This document shows positions 22,499 through 33,785 of a DNA stretch of 64,000 bases, piece after piece; the stretch's first letter is position 1, and each line of letters starts with the position of its first letter. The DNA is taken from NCBI RefSeq assembly GCF_000003195.3, contig NC_012879.2, forward strand, positions 26,146,017 to 26,210,016, written 5' to 3'. Source of the stretch: Sorghum bicolor. Its lineage: Eukaryota; Streptophyta; Magnoliopsida; Poales; Poaceae. The position numbers and the translations under genes were made by a program. The notes under the pieces are model-generated. The model was not told where the DNA came from, made no database searches, and saw only the letters and a program-made list of their open reading frames with translations.

Positions 22499-24852
22499 AT
22501 GACAGGTCATTGGATGTACAATGCCGATCGCCGCTCCAAAGAATTCATTGATGGTGTGCATTATTTCTTAAGAGTGGCCGAGGAAAACAAGCGGGATGGA
22601 TTCATATGTTGCCCATGTGCCTTGTGTTAGAATTTGAAGAAATATTCTAGTTCTAGAAATATTCACTCACATTTGTTGAAGTCGGGTTTTATGCCAAACT
22701 ATATTTGTTGGACCAAGCATGGAGAAAACGGGATAATGATGGAAGAAGGTGAAGGAGAACAGTTGGAGCCTGACGACATTATTGCTCAATATGGTGACTT
22801 CGGTGATACATTAATGGGAGAAGCTGAAGATAAGGCAGGTGCAGAAGGCACACCTGTTGAAGATGATGCTCTTGGTGATGTCATTCGTGATGCATAGAAA
22901 GATTGCGAAAGTGAAAAAGAGAATACAAAGTTTGACCACATGTTAGAAGATCACAAGAAATTACTATACCCATCTGCCCAGGATGGGCAAAAAAAATTGG
23001 GTACTACACTGGAGTTGTTAAAATGGAAGGCACAGAATGGTGTATCTGATAAGGCATTTGGCCAATTACTGAAGATCCAAAAAAAGATGCTGCCGAAGCC
23101 TAATGAACTGCCCACTACTACATACGAAGCAAAACAGATCGTCTGTCTTTTGGGATTAGAAATCAAGAAGATACATGCATGTCCTAACGACTGCATCCTA
23201 TACTGTGGCAAGGACTACGAGAATTTAGATGAATGCCCCATATGTAAAGCATCACGGTATAAAATCATGCGAGATGACCCTAGCGATGTTGAGGGGGAAG
23301 AACGTCCCAGAAAAAAATCCCTGCAAAGGTTATGTGGTATGCTCCAATAATACCACATCTGAAACATCTTTTTAGAAATAAGGACCATGCAAAATTGTTG
23401 CGGTGGCACAAAGAAGACCGTAAAGTAGACAACATGTTGAGACACCCTGCTGATGGGTCCCTGTGCAGAGCAATAGACAGGGAATTTCCAGAGTTTGCAA
23501 AAGACGCAAGAAACTTAAGGTTCACTTTAGGTACAGACGATATGAATCCTTTTGGTGAGCAGAGCAGTAGTCATAGCACTTGGCCTGTTACACTATGTAT
23601 CTACAACCTTCCTCCATGGTTATGCATGAAGCAAAAGTTCATTATGATGTCGGTGCTCATCCAAAGCCCGAAGCAACCAGGTAATGACATTTATGTCTAT
23701 CTAAGACCATTAATTGAAGAACTCATTCTTTTATGGAGTGAAACAGGTGTTCGTGTGTGGGATGAGTACAAACAGGAACACTTCGACCTGCGAGCATTGC
23801 TGTTTGTGACAATCAATGATTGGCCTGCTCTAAGTAATCTTTCAAGGTAGACAAACAAGGGATATAATGCATGCACACACTGTTTTGATGACCTTGATAG
23901 TATATATTTGAAAAAATGCAGAAAGGTCGTGTACCTTGGGTATCGTCGATTTCTTTCTATGAATCACCCAGTTAGAAAGAAAGGAAAGCATTTTAAAGGT
24001 AAGGCAGACCACCGATGCAAGCCTCGCAACAGAACTGGAGAAGATGTATTTGAGATGGTTAAGGATGTGAAAGTAGTTTTTGGTAAGGGATAAGGCAGCC
24101 AACCAGTTCCAAAAGATGTAGCGGGTCATGCACCCATGTGGAAGAAGAAGTCAATATTTTTGGAGCTACCCTATTGGCAAGTCCTAGAGGTCTAGAATGC
24201 GATCGACTTCATGCACCTAACAAAGAATCTTTGTGTGAACCTTCTAGGATTCATGGGTGTGTATGGTAAGCCTAAGGATTTACTTGAAGCACGAGAAGAC
24301 TTGCAACGCATGGAAGAACGAGACAACCTGCATCCAGAGAAGACAGATGATAGGAACCAATATTTAAGACCTGCTAGCTACACTCTTAGCAATGAAGAGA
24401 AAGAAATCATGTTTGAATGCTTAAGCAGCATCAAGGTCCCATATGGATCCTCCTCTAATATAAAAGGTATAATTAATGTGCCCGAGAAGAAATTTCTAAA
24501 CTTAAAGTTGCATGACTGCCATGTGCTTATGACGCAATTGCTTCCAGTTACATTAAGAGGAATTCTACCTCCACATGTACGTCTGGCCACCGTAAAGCTA
24601 TGTGCATTCCTCAATGCAATTTCTGAGAAGGCAATCAATCCACTAGAACTAGCGGCTCTACAGAATGATGTGGTTCAATGTCTTGTCAGGTTTGAGTTAG
24701 TGTTCCCTCCATCCTTCTTTGATATCATGACACACCTCCTAGTTCATCTCGTCAAGGAGATCAAAATTCTTGGTCCTATGTTCCTACATAACATGTTTCC
24801 CTTTGAGAGGTTTATGGGAGTTCTGAAGAAATATGTTCACCAATGTGCTCGG
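22499..24852 (+). pseudogene. TNP2-type CACTA transposase, broken and 3'-truncated
   Basis: The ATG at 22499 follows a splice-acceptor-like TGCAG. The N-terminus (GHWMYNADRRSKEFIDGV, then CCPCALC) matches the transposase-associated zinc domain. Next comes the TNP2 core (CPNDCILYCG, FRNKDHAKLLRWH, INDWPALSNLS, NAIDFMHLTKNLCVN), then a DUF4218-like part (PPHVRLATVKLC, FPFERFMGVLKKY) up to the copia LTR. The frame is broken by stops at 22628, 22895, 23848, 24091 and about 24193, and by a shift in an A7 run at 23311-23317. It cannot make a full protein. Domain names are from family knowledge. Confidence 0.85.
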
Positions 24853-26087
24853 TGAAAGCCCTAGTTTGGTTTTGGATAATTGATGAAACCCTAGTACTAA
24901 CCTCTATACTATGTGTGTGTAGACTTAATGAGGTTGGTACATGCCAAGTGATGGAGCAAGTGATGATCATGATGATGATGGTGATGACCACAAGATGATC
25001 AAGTGCTCAACTTGGAAAAGAAGAAACAGAAATCAAAACCCTGTGGAGATCAAGGCAAAGGTATTGCTTAGGGTTTTGGTTTTGGTGATCAAGACACCAT
25101 AGAGGGTGTGATCACATTTAGGATAGATAGCCATACTATAAAGAGGGGAATTCTTTGGCTAAGTGGTTATCAAGTGCCACTAGGTGTCATTGTTCATGTG
25201 CATGCATTTAGAATCTAGAGAGCTAACTTAACTCCTTCAAAGAAAATGATTGTGAAAATGCTAACACACATGCACACTTGTTGGTAAACACTTTGTGGTG
25301 TTGGCACACTTTGAGAAGGATGTGGAGTTTGAAGGGTAGAGAGAGGATGGGTTCCTCTCTCCCTCCCGCCAAGCATATCTTCTATTGCACTTTTCGACAG
25401 AGGTGGGATTTGGCGCTTTTCGAGAAAATTAAGTGCATATCTTCTATTGCGCCAGCGGGAAAATTTGTAGAAGTCATGGGAGTGTTTGGCCACTGAGGCG
25501 CCGGACGCTGAGTCTGTGCGTCCGGTGTAGTCAGTGCCTGGCCCACCTAGGGTAAGGCACTGGACGTAGACTTGTGCGTTCGGTGCTATGTGTCCAGTGT
25601 GAGGTCCGTTTGCAGACCTCCCTGCGTTTTAGTCTGGTGAGCACCGGACGGTCCGGTGCTCAGCGTCCTGTGCCCTGCGTGTTTGCAGTCCTCCCTGAGT
25701 TTAGGACCGATGCCAACTTAGGAGTGTCTGGTGCTTTGCAGGTTACCGTTAGACTCTAACACGAGAGTTTCAAAAGGCGTTGAGCGTCCGGTGCCCCCTG
25801 AAGAGCGTCCGGTGACCCCGTATTTCGTCCAGTGAAAGAGCCTACGGCTCTATTTGTTTGAGGGGCTTATAAATACTTGTTGGCCGGCTTAGGACACATA
25901 CTCTTGGCATTCTAACATACTTGACATCCTTGTGGGCCTAAGCAAACATCTCCCACTCATCTCCTTCATAGATTATTCATCTTTGTGAGATTGGGAGTGA
26001 TTCCAAGTGCATTTGCTTGAGTGATTGCATCTAGTGGCACTTGGGGATCGATTTGGCTGCGGTTTTCTTGTTACTCTTGGTGGTTGC
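24853..26087 (+). repeat. Copia 5' LTR, first part
   Basis: It starts TGAAAGCCCTAGTTTGG and aligns with the solo LTR at 8115. Shared blocks are GAGAAAATTAAGTG near 25425 and the CACCGGACGC/GTCCGGTG units at 25500-25815. It is cut at GGTTGC by the split solo LTR. The ORFs here reflect the GC-rich array only. Confidence 0.85.
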
Positions 26088-26766
26088 TGTTGACGGTCCT
26101 TAAGTACCAAATATAATCATCAAATAAATAAAGGAAAGGATCCAAATGCAACCAACACCTAGACTTAGGGTTTTATTTGACAGAATTCCATGAGTTTTGG
26201 TGTTTGTCTATTTCTGCAGGGGGTTATATGGAAATATTGAGGAAAGGCCCACACGTCGGGTTTACATAGAGATATTAATGTGCCGCGCAATTTTCTATCA
26301 TCTAGAAGACTCCAGAAGCCACGGGAACGAACGGGAGGCCGAGCGGGCCCGGGGGCAGGGCGCCCGCCCTCCCCCCTTGGGCGCCCACCTTGCTAGGGAG
26401 ACCAATCAGGTCCCGTCTCGCGGATTATGCTCCATCGACCTAAAGGATCAAGCAGAACCATTCAATCAATGTCGGTTTGATCCGACAGCCCAGATTCACT
26501 TGAGGGGACTATATAAGCAGACCCCCTGGCCCCTGGAGGAGGAAAACCCTCATTATTCATTAGCATATTTTCTAGAGAGGATTCAGAGAGAGAGGTTCCT
26601 TAGGGTTCCACCTCATAGGGCTTAGCATCCAATGTGAGAGTAGAACTAGTTCTACTAGATTGATAGAGATAGAGTGCAGGTGTAGATCGGAGGAAGCCCG
26701 GCCTGTCAGTGTGTACTCCGAGGTTGTACCTGCAGGATCAAGTCTCCTAACCCGAGGCTTGCTCCT
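26088..26766 (+). repeat. Split solo Athila-like LTR, first part
   Basis: It starts TGTTGACGGTCCTTAAG at 26088 after TSD GTTGC (26083-26087) and has a TATA box at 26510-26517. It breaks off at CTTGCTCCT where the compound element begins, and resumes at 46894. With both parts joined it is about 1.23 kb, the length of the M and R LTRs. No internal region is attached, so it is a solo LTR. Confidence 0.88.
26510..26517 (+). promoter_or_regulatory. TATA box of the split solo LTR
   Basis: TATATAAG in the shared context GGGGACTATATAAGCAGACC. Confidence 0.65.
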
Positions 26767-27167
26767 TGTTGACGGTCCTTAATACACACATTCAACCGTC
26801 AATTAATCATGGAAAAGGATCCAAATGCAACCAACACCCAGACCTAGGGTTTTATCTGACAAAATTCCACGAGTTTTGGTGTTTGTCTATTTCTACAGGG
26901 GGTTATCAGGAAATATGGAGAAAAGGCCCACATGTTGGGTTTACATAGAGATATTAACGTACCGTGCAATTTTCTATCATCTAGAAGACTGCAGAAGCCA
27001 CAGAAACGAAGCGGAGGCAGAACGGGGCCTGGCCCAGGGCGCCCGCCCTAGAGTTCTGCCCAATCACGTCCAAACTCGCGGATCGTGCTCCACCGACCTA
27101 AAGGATCAAGGATAACCGTTCAATCAATGTCGGTTTGATCCGACGGCCCAAATTCATCTGAAAAGAC

Positions 27168-27175
27168 TATATAAG
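27168..27175 (+). promoter_or_regulatory. TATA box of the first LTR
   Basis: TATATAAG in the context AAAAGACTATATAAGAAAGG. The same box is at 34208-34215 and 46073-46080 in the sister LTRs. Confidence 0.65.
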
Positions 27176-27257
27176 AAAGGCCCCCTGGCCCCTGGAGATC
27201 ATACCTCTTCTACAGAATCAAAGTTAGGGTTTCAATTCTTCATCCAAGTAGAGAGGA

Positions 27258-27350
27258 TCCCTCTAGTTCATCTAGTTCTACCTCTAGTTCATCTAGTTCT
27301 AGTTCTAGTTCTAGTTCTAGTTCCTCTAGTTCTAGTTCTAGTTAGTTCTA
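27258..27350 (+). repeat. (TCTAGT)n microsatellite in the LTR leader
   Basis: Repeats of CTAGTT and TCTAGTTC lie just downstream of the promoter. The array has different lengths in the sister LTRs (34300-34405; 46163-46215), so it grows and shrinks by slippage. Confidence 0.8.
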
Positions 27351-28024
27351 GTTGTAATCTAGAAAATAGGGAGAGAGAAGAGGAGAGCGAAGCAGGAGGA
27401 GCTGGATCTGTCGGATCTTCCTCAACATTGTACTTTTGCAGCAACTGGTTCATTCTTTATCGTTCTCCAGGTTCTTCAATTCATAATCCTGAGTTCTTTA
27501 ATTACTTTTATTTACATTCAAGTTATTTATTGGATTCCCGCTTGCATCTAGTGCTCTAATCTTTGCAACATTAGAGTAGTAATTAATAGATTAGACGTGG
27601 TGTTTAGTCTTGCAATTACCTAGAATTGCACCCAATCGTGCGGATTGTTGTTGTAGCCTTTGGGTAGTGACAGCCCTAACGGTCGACGTATTCCACCTCG
27701 TTCGGATCGGTGTTTGTAGGACCGTAGTCAGACTTTCCTAGCCCCCTTCTCATCTCTTTCTGTGGTTAGTGCTCTGATGTCTCGAAATAAATAATCTTTG
27801 AAGTAATTCTTGATTCTTGGATCAACTAGAGAACTCTCAGGAAACTTCCTCTCTTCCCACCAAAAATAATTATATAGTTATCCTTGGGCGATCTTGAATC
27901 TTAATTAGTACACTCACATTCCCTGTGGAAATCGATACTCTGGAATACTCCCGGGTGAAAGCTACATCGGTTTCCGTGCGCTTGCGGATTTTCTGTTTGC
28001 GTTTAAAATACCCAACAAGCTTTC

Positions 28025-28042
28025 TGGCGCCGTTGCCGGGGA
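28025..28042 (+). promoter_or_regulatory. Primer-binding site of INT1 (tRNA-Asp)
   Basis: TGGCGCCGTTGCCGGGGA is a perfect complement of the 3' end of plant tRNA-Asp(GUC) with its CCA. This primer is usual for Athila and related gypsy elements. Confidence 0.92.
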
Positions 28043-28129
28043 ACGGTAACTGTGCTAGTTTCGAACCAAGTCGTCCGTGTATCCTTTCCATTCTTTACCA
28101 CACTCACATTACCATCTTCACCACACCAC

Positions 28130-28886
28130 ATGGATTTCATTCCTATCTATAAATTCTTTGCTCCAAAGGGCGAGTTATTAGAGCCACCACCATCATCACA
28201 TCCAATTCTTACGGATGGCTACGACCTCGGCCCTGATCTAATAGCCATGATTCAAGAGCAACCCTTCTTTGGGCAAGTAGATGAAGATCCATACACCCAC
28301 CTTAGAGAATTTGAGCAGTTGTGCTCTTGCCGATCTATTTTCGGCATGACACAAAAAACCCTTAAATGGAAATTATTTCCGTTCTCCCTTTTGGGAAGAC
28401 CAAAAAAGTGGTATGCTCATTCTGTAGGAGGCATTAATGGAAATTGGGATGAACTTCGGGACAACTTTTGTCTCGCTTTCTTCCCACTTTTTCGAATCGC
28501 TGACCTTAGAATCGAAATTCTTACATTCAAACAAAGAGAGAAGGAAACTTTAGGAGCAGCTTGGGCTAGGTTCACAAGCCATACCAATTCCGGTCCAAAC
28601 CTTTTATCGTGGTCTAATCAAGGAAGCTGCTGTTCACCTCAACATTGCTTCAGGAGGCTCATTCACACACAAACTTACAGATGAGGGGAGAGCTATCCTA
28701 GAGAGAATCCTTGAGAATACCCCTTACACAGGCATTTATGATGAGTTTCCTGAAGAAGAAGAAGAAGTCGAGCCTGATCCTAAACCAAAAGATGAGCAAC
28801 TTGCAACCGAGTTAGAAATTCCACCTGACCCACCTATTAATTTGGTTGTAGAGAAACCTCCTGATAAGGGAATGCAAAACAACTAA
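28130..28886 (+). pseudogene. Gag of INT1 (Athila-like), frameshifted
   Basis: ATG at 28130 (MDFIPIYKFF) starts a Gag with the retrotransposon Gag core (LKWKLFPFSLLGRPKKWY, about residues 80-97). The frame shifts near 28590-28602, continues as FYRGLIKEAAVHLN in another frame, and stops at TAA 28884-28886, after which pol resumes in the first frame. The ATG context CACACCACATGGATTTC is the same in INT2 (36504). I see no zinc knuckle. Gag would form the particle that packages element RNA. Confidence 0.8.
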
Positions 28887-28888
28887 GA

Positions 28889-31800
28889 GATGATGAACCA
28901 CCACCTTTAGAGCATCCCTTTGAATTCGAGGAAGATCTTTTTGAAGATTATGGAAACACCTCGAATTTTCCTATCCAAACACGACCTCTAGCAGGGACCA
29001 CTCAATCCATTCTAAGAGTAGAATCTGTTGACATAGAACACATCAAAAGCCTATCGGCTATTCTGAGTTATGAATGGCTAACTGAAGCAGAGCTGTCTCT
29101 TGAGGTAGCTTGGATCATCACTCCTTCAACCATTCTTCTATGCCAAATTAGAAGGTCCGCTAGGAAGGTCCACTACAATCCATATGTTGGGATAAATGTT
29201 ATTTCCAAGGAGTTAGCTGACACTCTTTATCCCAACGAGTCCATAACCCTATCTCAAAAACTTTTACAAAGTCCATCTGGATTAATTCTAGAAAGCCATG
29301 GGGTATTAAGGGCAGTTCCTGTTAGAATCAAGGACTCTGGAATATGTCTAGATTTTCACATTTTTGACATACCGGAGATTCCTCTCTTGATTGGCAGACC
29401 AATCATGAAACTTCTACAGGAACAACCACAACGAGGTCATTTAGACTTCAAGGTTGGGAATTCCACTATTGTTGTTCCTCTTGCTAGATCAATTAACACG
29501 ATAGTGGAACCCAAACTTGAACCAGATCCTATTGAGGAGATCTTAATGCTTACTCAAGAGGAGATGGCCCAACCATTCTTTAATCATGAACACTTTGTTC
29601 AAGAAGAAGAAGAGTTGGTAGAACCCGTTGAGCTAGACAAAAATGAACAACCTTCACCTCCTTTGATAGAATTAAAACCTCTTCCTTCTGGCCTTAGATA
29701 TGTCTTCTTGCACAATAACTCAAAAACTCCAGTAATTATCAGTGACAAGCTTTCCGATTATGAAACACAACAACTTGTCACTATTCTTGAAAGGCATAGA
29801 TCAGCATTTGGCTACTCTCTCAAAGATCTCACGGGCATTAGTCCCATTCTCTATACTCATCGTATCCTTATTGATCCCAATTCTACACCTTCAAGGGAAC
29901 CACAACGGAGACTTAACAATGCTATGCGAGAGGTTGTTAAGAAAGAGGTCCTCAAACTCTATCGTGCTGGGATTATTTATCCTGTGCCACGGGTTAGCCC
30001 TGTCCAAGTAGTGCCAAAGAAAGGAGGAATGACGGTTGTTAGGAATGAGAAAAATGAACTCATCCCTCAACGAATTGTCATTGGGTGGCGTATGTGTATT
30101 GACTATCGAAAACTCAACAAGGCTACAAAGAAAGATCACTTTCCGTTACCCTTCATTGATGAAATGTTGGAACGGCTTGCAAACCACTCTTTCTTTTGTT
30201 TCCTTGATGGTTATTCTGGATATCACCAAATCCCAATCCACCCAGATGACCAAGAAAAGACTACCTTTACATGCCCGTATGGAACTTATGCATACTGACG
30301 AATGTCGTTCGGATTGTGCAATGCTCTAGCTTCTTTCCAACGGTGCATGATGTCTATTTTCTCGAACATGATTGAGAAGATCATGGAGGTTTTCATGGAT
30401 GATTTTACCGTCTATGGCAAAACCTTCGATCATTGTTTGGAGAATTTAGATAGAGTCTTGCAGCGATGTGAAGAAAAGCACTTAATCCTGAACTGGGAGA
30501 AATGCCATTTTATGGTCGAGGAAGGAATAATGCTAGGACATAAAGTGTCCGAACGTGGTATAGAGGTGGACAAAGCAAAGATTGAAGTTATTGAAAAACT
30601 TCCACCTCCCACGAATGTGAAAGGAATCCGTAGCTTTTTGGGACATGCAGGGTTCTATAGACGCTTTATCAAGAATTTCTCTCAAATTTCTAGACCCCTA
30701 ACTAATCTCCTAGCTAAGGACGCACCTTTCATCTTTAGTGATGAGTGTCATGAATCTTTTCAAACTCTTAAGAAAGCACTCATCTCAGCCCCAATTATCC
30801 AACCACCTGATTGGAATCTTCCTTTTGAGATCATGTGTGATGCTAGCGATTTTGCGGTTGGTGCCGTTTTAGGACAAACCAAGGATAAAAAGCTTTATGC
30901 CATATCCTACGCTAGCAAAACCTTGTCTGGACCACAACTCAATTACACTACAACTGAAAAAGAGCTTTTGGCTGTTGTCTTTGCTATAGACAATTTTAGA
31001 TCTTACTTAGTGGGAGCAAAGATAATCATCTATTCAGACCATGCTACTCTCAAGTACCTCCTCAATAAGAAAGATGCTAAGCCTCGTCTAATTCGATGGA
31101 TTCTTCTACTCCAAGACTTTGACATAGAAATCCGAGATAGGAAGGGAGTTGAGAATTCCGTAGCCGACCACTTGTCTAGGCTTCAATATAAGGAAACACA
31201 TGATGAGCTTCCCATAAATGACTACCTGAGGGATGACACCCTGCTTAAGGTAACACATGCAGATCCATGGTACGCAGACATCGTAAACTTTATAGTAAAA
31301 GGCTATGTCCCACCTGGTACAAACAAAAGGAAGTTGCTTCACGATAGTCGTGTCCACCTTTGAGATAAGCCATATCTTTTTCGAGTCTGCGCTGATGGAC
31401 TCCTGAGAAGGTGTGTTCCTATGGCTAAGGCTACTCAAATTATGGAAAGATGCCATGCCTTGCCATATGGAGGACACTATGGAGCATTCCGGACACATGC
31501 TAAAATTTGGAAAGTGGCTTTTTCTGGCCAACGATGTATGAAGATACAAAGGACTTTGTCAGGAGATGCCACCGATGTCAAAAACATGGGAATATCAACT
31601 CACGAAATGAAATGCCTCTCACAAATAATCTTCAAGTAGAACTTTTCGATGTATGGGGCATTGATTTCATGGGGCCATTCCCTATTTCCGGGAATTGCGA
31701 GTATATCTTAGTAGCTATGGACTAGTGTCCAAATGGGTAGATGCCCTACCTTGTCGATCAGCTGATTCAAAACATGCCAAGAGAATGTTCCATGAAGTAA

Positions 31801-32552
31801 TCTTTCCTCGCTTCGGTATACCCCGGATAGTTATAAGAGATGGAGGTTCCCACTTCAACGACAAAATCTTCCGGAAGTACCTAGCCAATCATGGAGTTCG
31901 ACACAACATCGCAACACCATACCATCCTCAAACTAGCGGTCAAGCCAAAACATCTAATAAACAAATCAAAAATATTTTACAAAAGACCGTAAATGAGATG
32001 GGTAAGGGGTGGAAGGACAAACTTCCTAATGCACTTTGGGCATATAGAACTGCATTCAAAACACCCATAGGCATGTCACCTTATCAACTTGTATATGGAA
32101 AAACTTGTCATTTGCCTGTGGAAGTAGAGTTTAAGGCTCATTGGGCACTCAAGAAATGGAACATGGATCTCCACCTCGCTAGCGAGAATCGTCTGATGGA
32201 ATTATCTGAGCTAGAAGAATGGAGAGAGAAAGCCTACCACAATTCAAGGATCTATAAAGAGAGAACAAAACGATGGCATGATAAGAGAATCAAGCACAAG
32301 GAGTTTAAGCCTAGAGATAAGGTTCTATTATTCAATTCAAGAGTTAAGCTCTTTGGGCATGGTAAGCTACGAAGTAAGTGGGATGGACCATACAAGGTTA
32401 TTGACACTTCAACTCATGGAGCCATTACCATCCAAGATGACATAGGTAACACTTTTAAGGTAAATGGTCAACGCTTGAAAACCTATCTCGAGCCACAAAA
32501 CAACCTGGTAGAGGAACTTGATGTGATTGAGTTCATAGAATTCTCATATTAA
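28889..32552 (+). pseudogene. Pol of INT1 (protease, RT, RNase H, integrase), Athila type, broken
   Basis: The frame includes a degenerate protease (YNPYVGINVIS; LIGRPIMKLL at about 29389), RT (QVVPKKGGMTVV, MCIDYRKLNKA, FMDD near 30395), RNase H ([14 protein letters not shown]) and integrase ([26 protein letters not shown]). Breaks are TGA at 30296-30298 (Arg expected), TGA at 31361-31363 (Trp expected), a shift at about 31515, and one at about 31722 where TAG results. The integrase Glu is replaced by Lys (GQAKTSN). The protease lacks the usual D-x-G. It is dead but is the only Athila-like RT in the window. Confidence 0.88.
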
Positions 32553-33221
32553 GCTCTCATAAGCTCTAGACAATTACCTAACCCTTAACATGCTCCACGA
32601 GTTTTGTTGTCTATTTGGGTTGTGCAGGATTTTGAGGCTTAAGAAGAGTGAGACCGAACATGCAGGCCACAAGAGTGAACGACTATGTCAACATCAAACT
32701 TGGGGGAGGCATCCCCACGTGTATCTAGATAAGTATTACTTTTCTTTCTTGGTTTTATTTACTAGTATTCGGAAATAAATAAAAAAATGGTATAATCATG
32801 AAACCACATAAAGTTTTTCTTTTGAGTAATATACAATAGTTTTGTGTAATCCTAAGTTTTAAATAAAATAAAAAGAAAGTTTGATCCAAGTCTAGGTAAT
32901 TGACAAACATGATATGAGAAGGTCTGAGCTACTATTTAACTTGTTCCAAGTTTTGCTAGAGTTCTGGAGATTTTATCTTTTGAAAATCTAAAAAAAATTG
33001 AGATCCTGTTTCACATAATACCTAGAGTCTTATAAGATATAAATATTAAAACTGTGGGCACTTGCTTTGTTCAAGCCATTGTTAATTCTTGTAGTTTTGG
33101 TTGAGAGAATTATCATGCTCCAAAGATCAAGATATTTTTGTTTTAAAATATAAAAGATTCACTCTTCCGAAGTATTATTGCGTTAGAGGCATGGGACTAT
33201 GCAAAAATTTGATTCGAAAAA

Positions 33222-33352
33222 AAAGAAGTGAGACGAGAGGTAAAAATGGACAAGTGTCCGAAGTAGAATTAGGGGTACAAAGATACCCACCTGAGTGGAA
33301 TAAATGGACACGTGTCCGATAGTAGAATTAGGGGTACTTGGTGCCCACTTGA
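33222..33352 (+). other. 3' non-coding stem-loop module, two units (INT1)
   Basis: Unit 1 has GGACAAGTGTCC (33248-33259) and GGGGTACAAAGATACCC; unit 2 has GGACACGTGTCC (33306-33317, a perfect palindrome) and GGGGTACTTGGTGCCC. Both are followed by CACCTGA or CACTTGA. The same module lies in M, INT2 and P. It may be an RNA signal; its function is unknown. Confidence 0.65.
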
Positions 33353-33770
33353 AAAAAAAAGAGAAAGAAAAAAATGATAGCCCATGGTCCATCTAATAAG
33401 CAATATGCCAGTAAGAGATGACAAACTTTTCAAAAAGGTCAAAGGTCTTGATCTAGGAGTATGACATCCCTCTCCCTTGCTCCGAGCATTCACATAGCAA
33501 AATGCAAAGTAAGTATGCTAAAACTTTTAAAGCTCTACTTATATATCTTTCGAGAAGAAGGCAAATTCCTCAGTTTTATTTTACAGACTTATGAAAAACT
33601 CGAGAACAAAGGTAAGACAGAAGAACTTGAGACATAGTGCTTGACCTGATCGTTCTGTTTTTCAATCACTTAAGACCTTAGTGATAACATAAAAACCCTG
33701 TAATAAGAGGCATAAAAGTAACCCCTGTTTTCTTGCTGATTTTAGCTTTGCTCAGGGACAAGCAAAGGTT

Positions 33771-33783
33771 AAGTTTGTGGGAG
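33771..33783 (+). promoter_or_regulatory. Polypurine tract of INT1
   Basis: AAGTTTGTGGGAG lies just before the LTR start TGTTGACGG. It is less G-rich than those of INT2 and P (AGCTTAGGGGAG and AGCTTGGGGGAG). Confidence 0.65.
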
Positions 33784-33785
33784 CT

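Larger units (their letters stand above)
21372..24852 (+). mobile_element. CACTA (EnSpm) DNA transposon, 3' part missing
   Basis: The 5' terminus CACTACTACAGAACAGGCC is preceded by CGT, one side of the expected 3-bp TSD. Subterminal hairpins built on TTTAGTCCCGGTTGG follow, then an intron-like AT-rich region and a TNP2-type transposase. The element is cut at 24852 by the copia LTR, inside the transposase C-terminus, so the 3' terminus is not in the window. Confidence 0.9.
26767..28017 (+). repeat. 5' LTR of INT1 (1.25 kb)
   Basis: It runs from TGTTGACGGTCCTTAATAC to AAAATACCCAACA. It includes a TATA box (27168-27175), a TCTAGT-type microsatellite (27258-27350) and the hairpin TAGAC-GTGGT-GTTTA (27592-27606). 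The PBS follows 7 bases after the end. Confidence 0.9.
32553..33785 (+). other. 3' non-coding region of INT1
   Basis: No ORF is supported. It holds the G-rich hairpin CTTGGGGGAGGCATCCCC (32699-32715), the stem-loop module (33222-33352), a hairpin CTTTGCTC-AGGGAC-AAGCAAAG (33746-33767) and the polypurine tract AAGTTTGTGGGAG (33771-33783) before the LTR. Confidence 0.7.
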
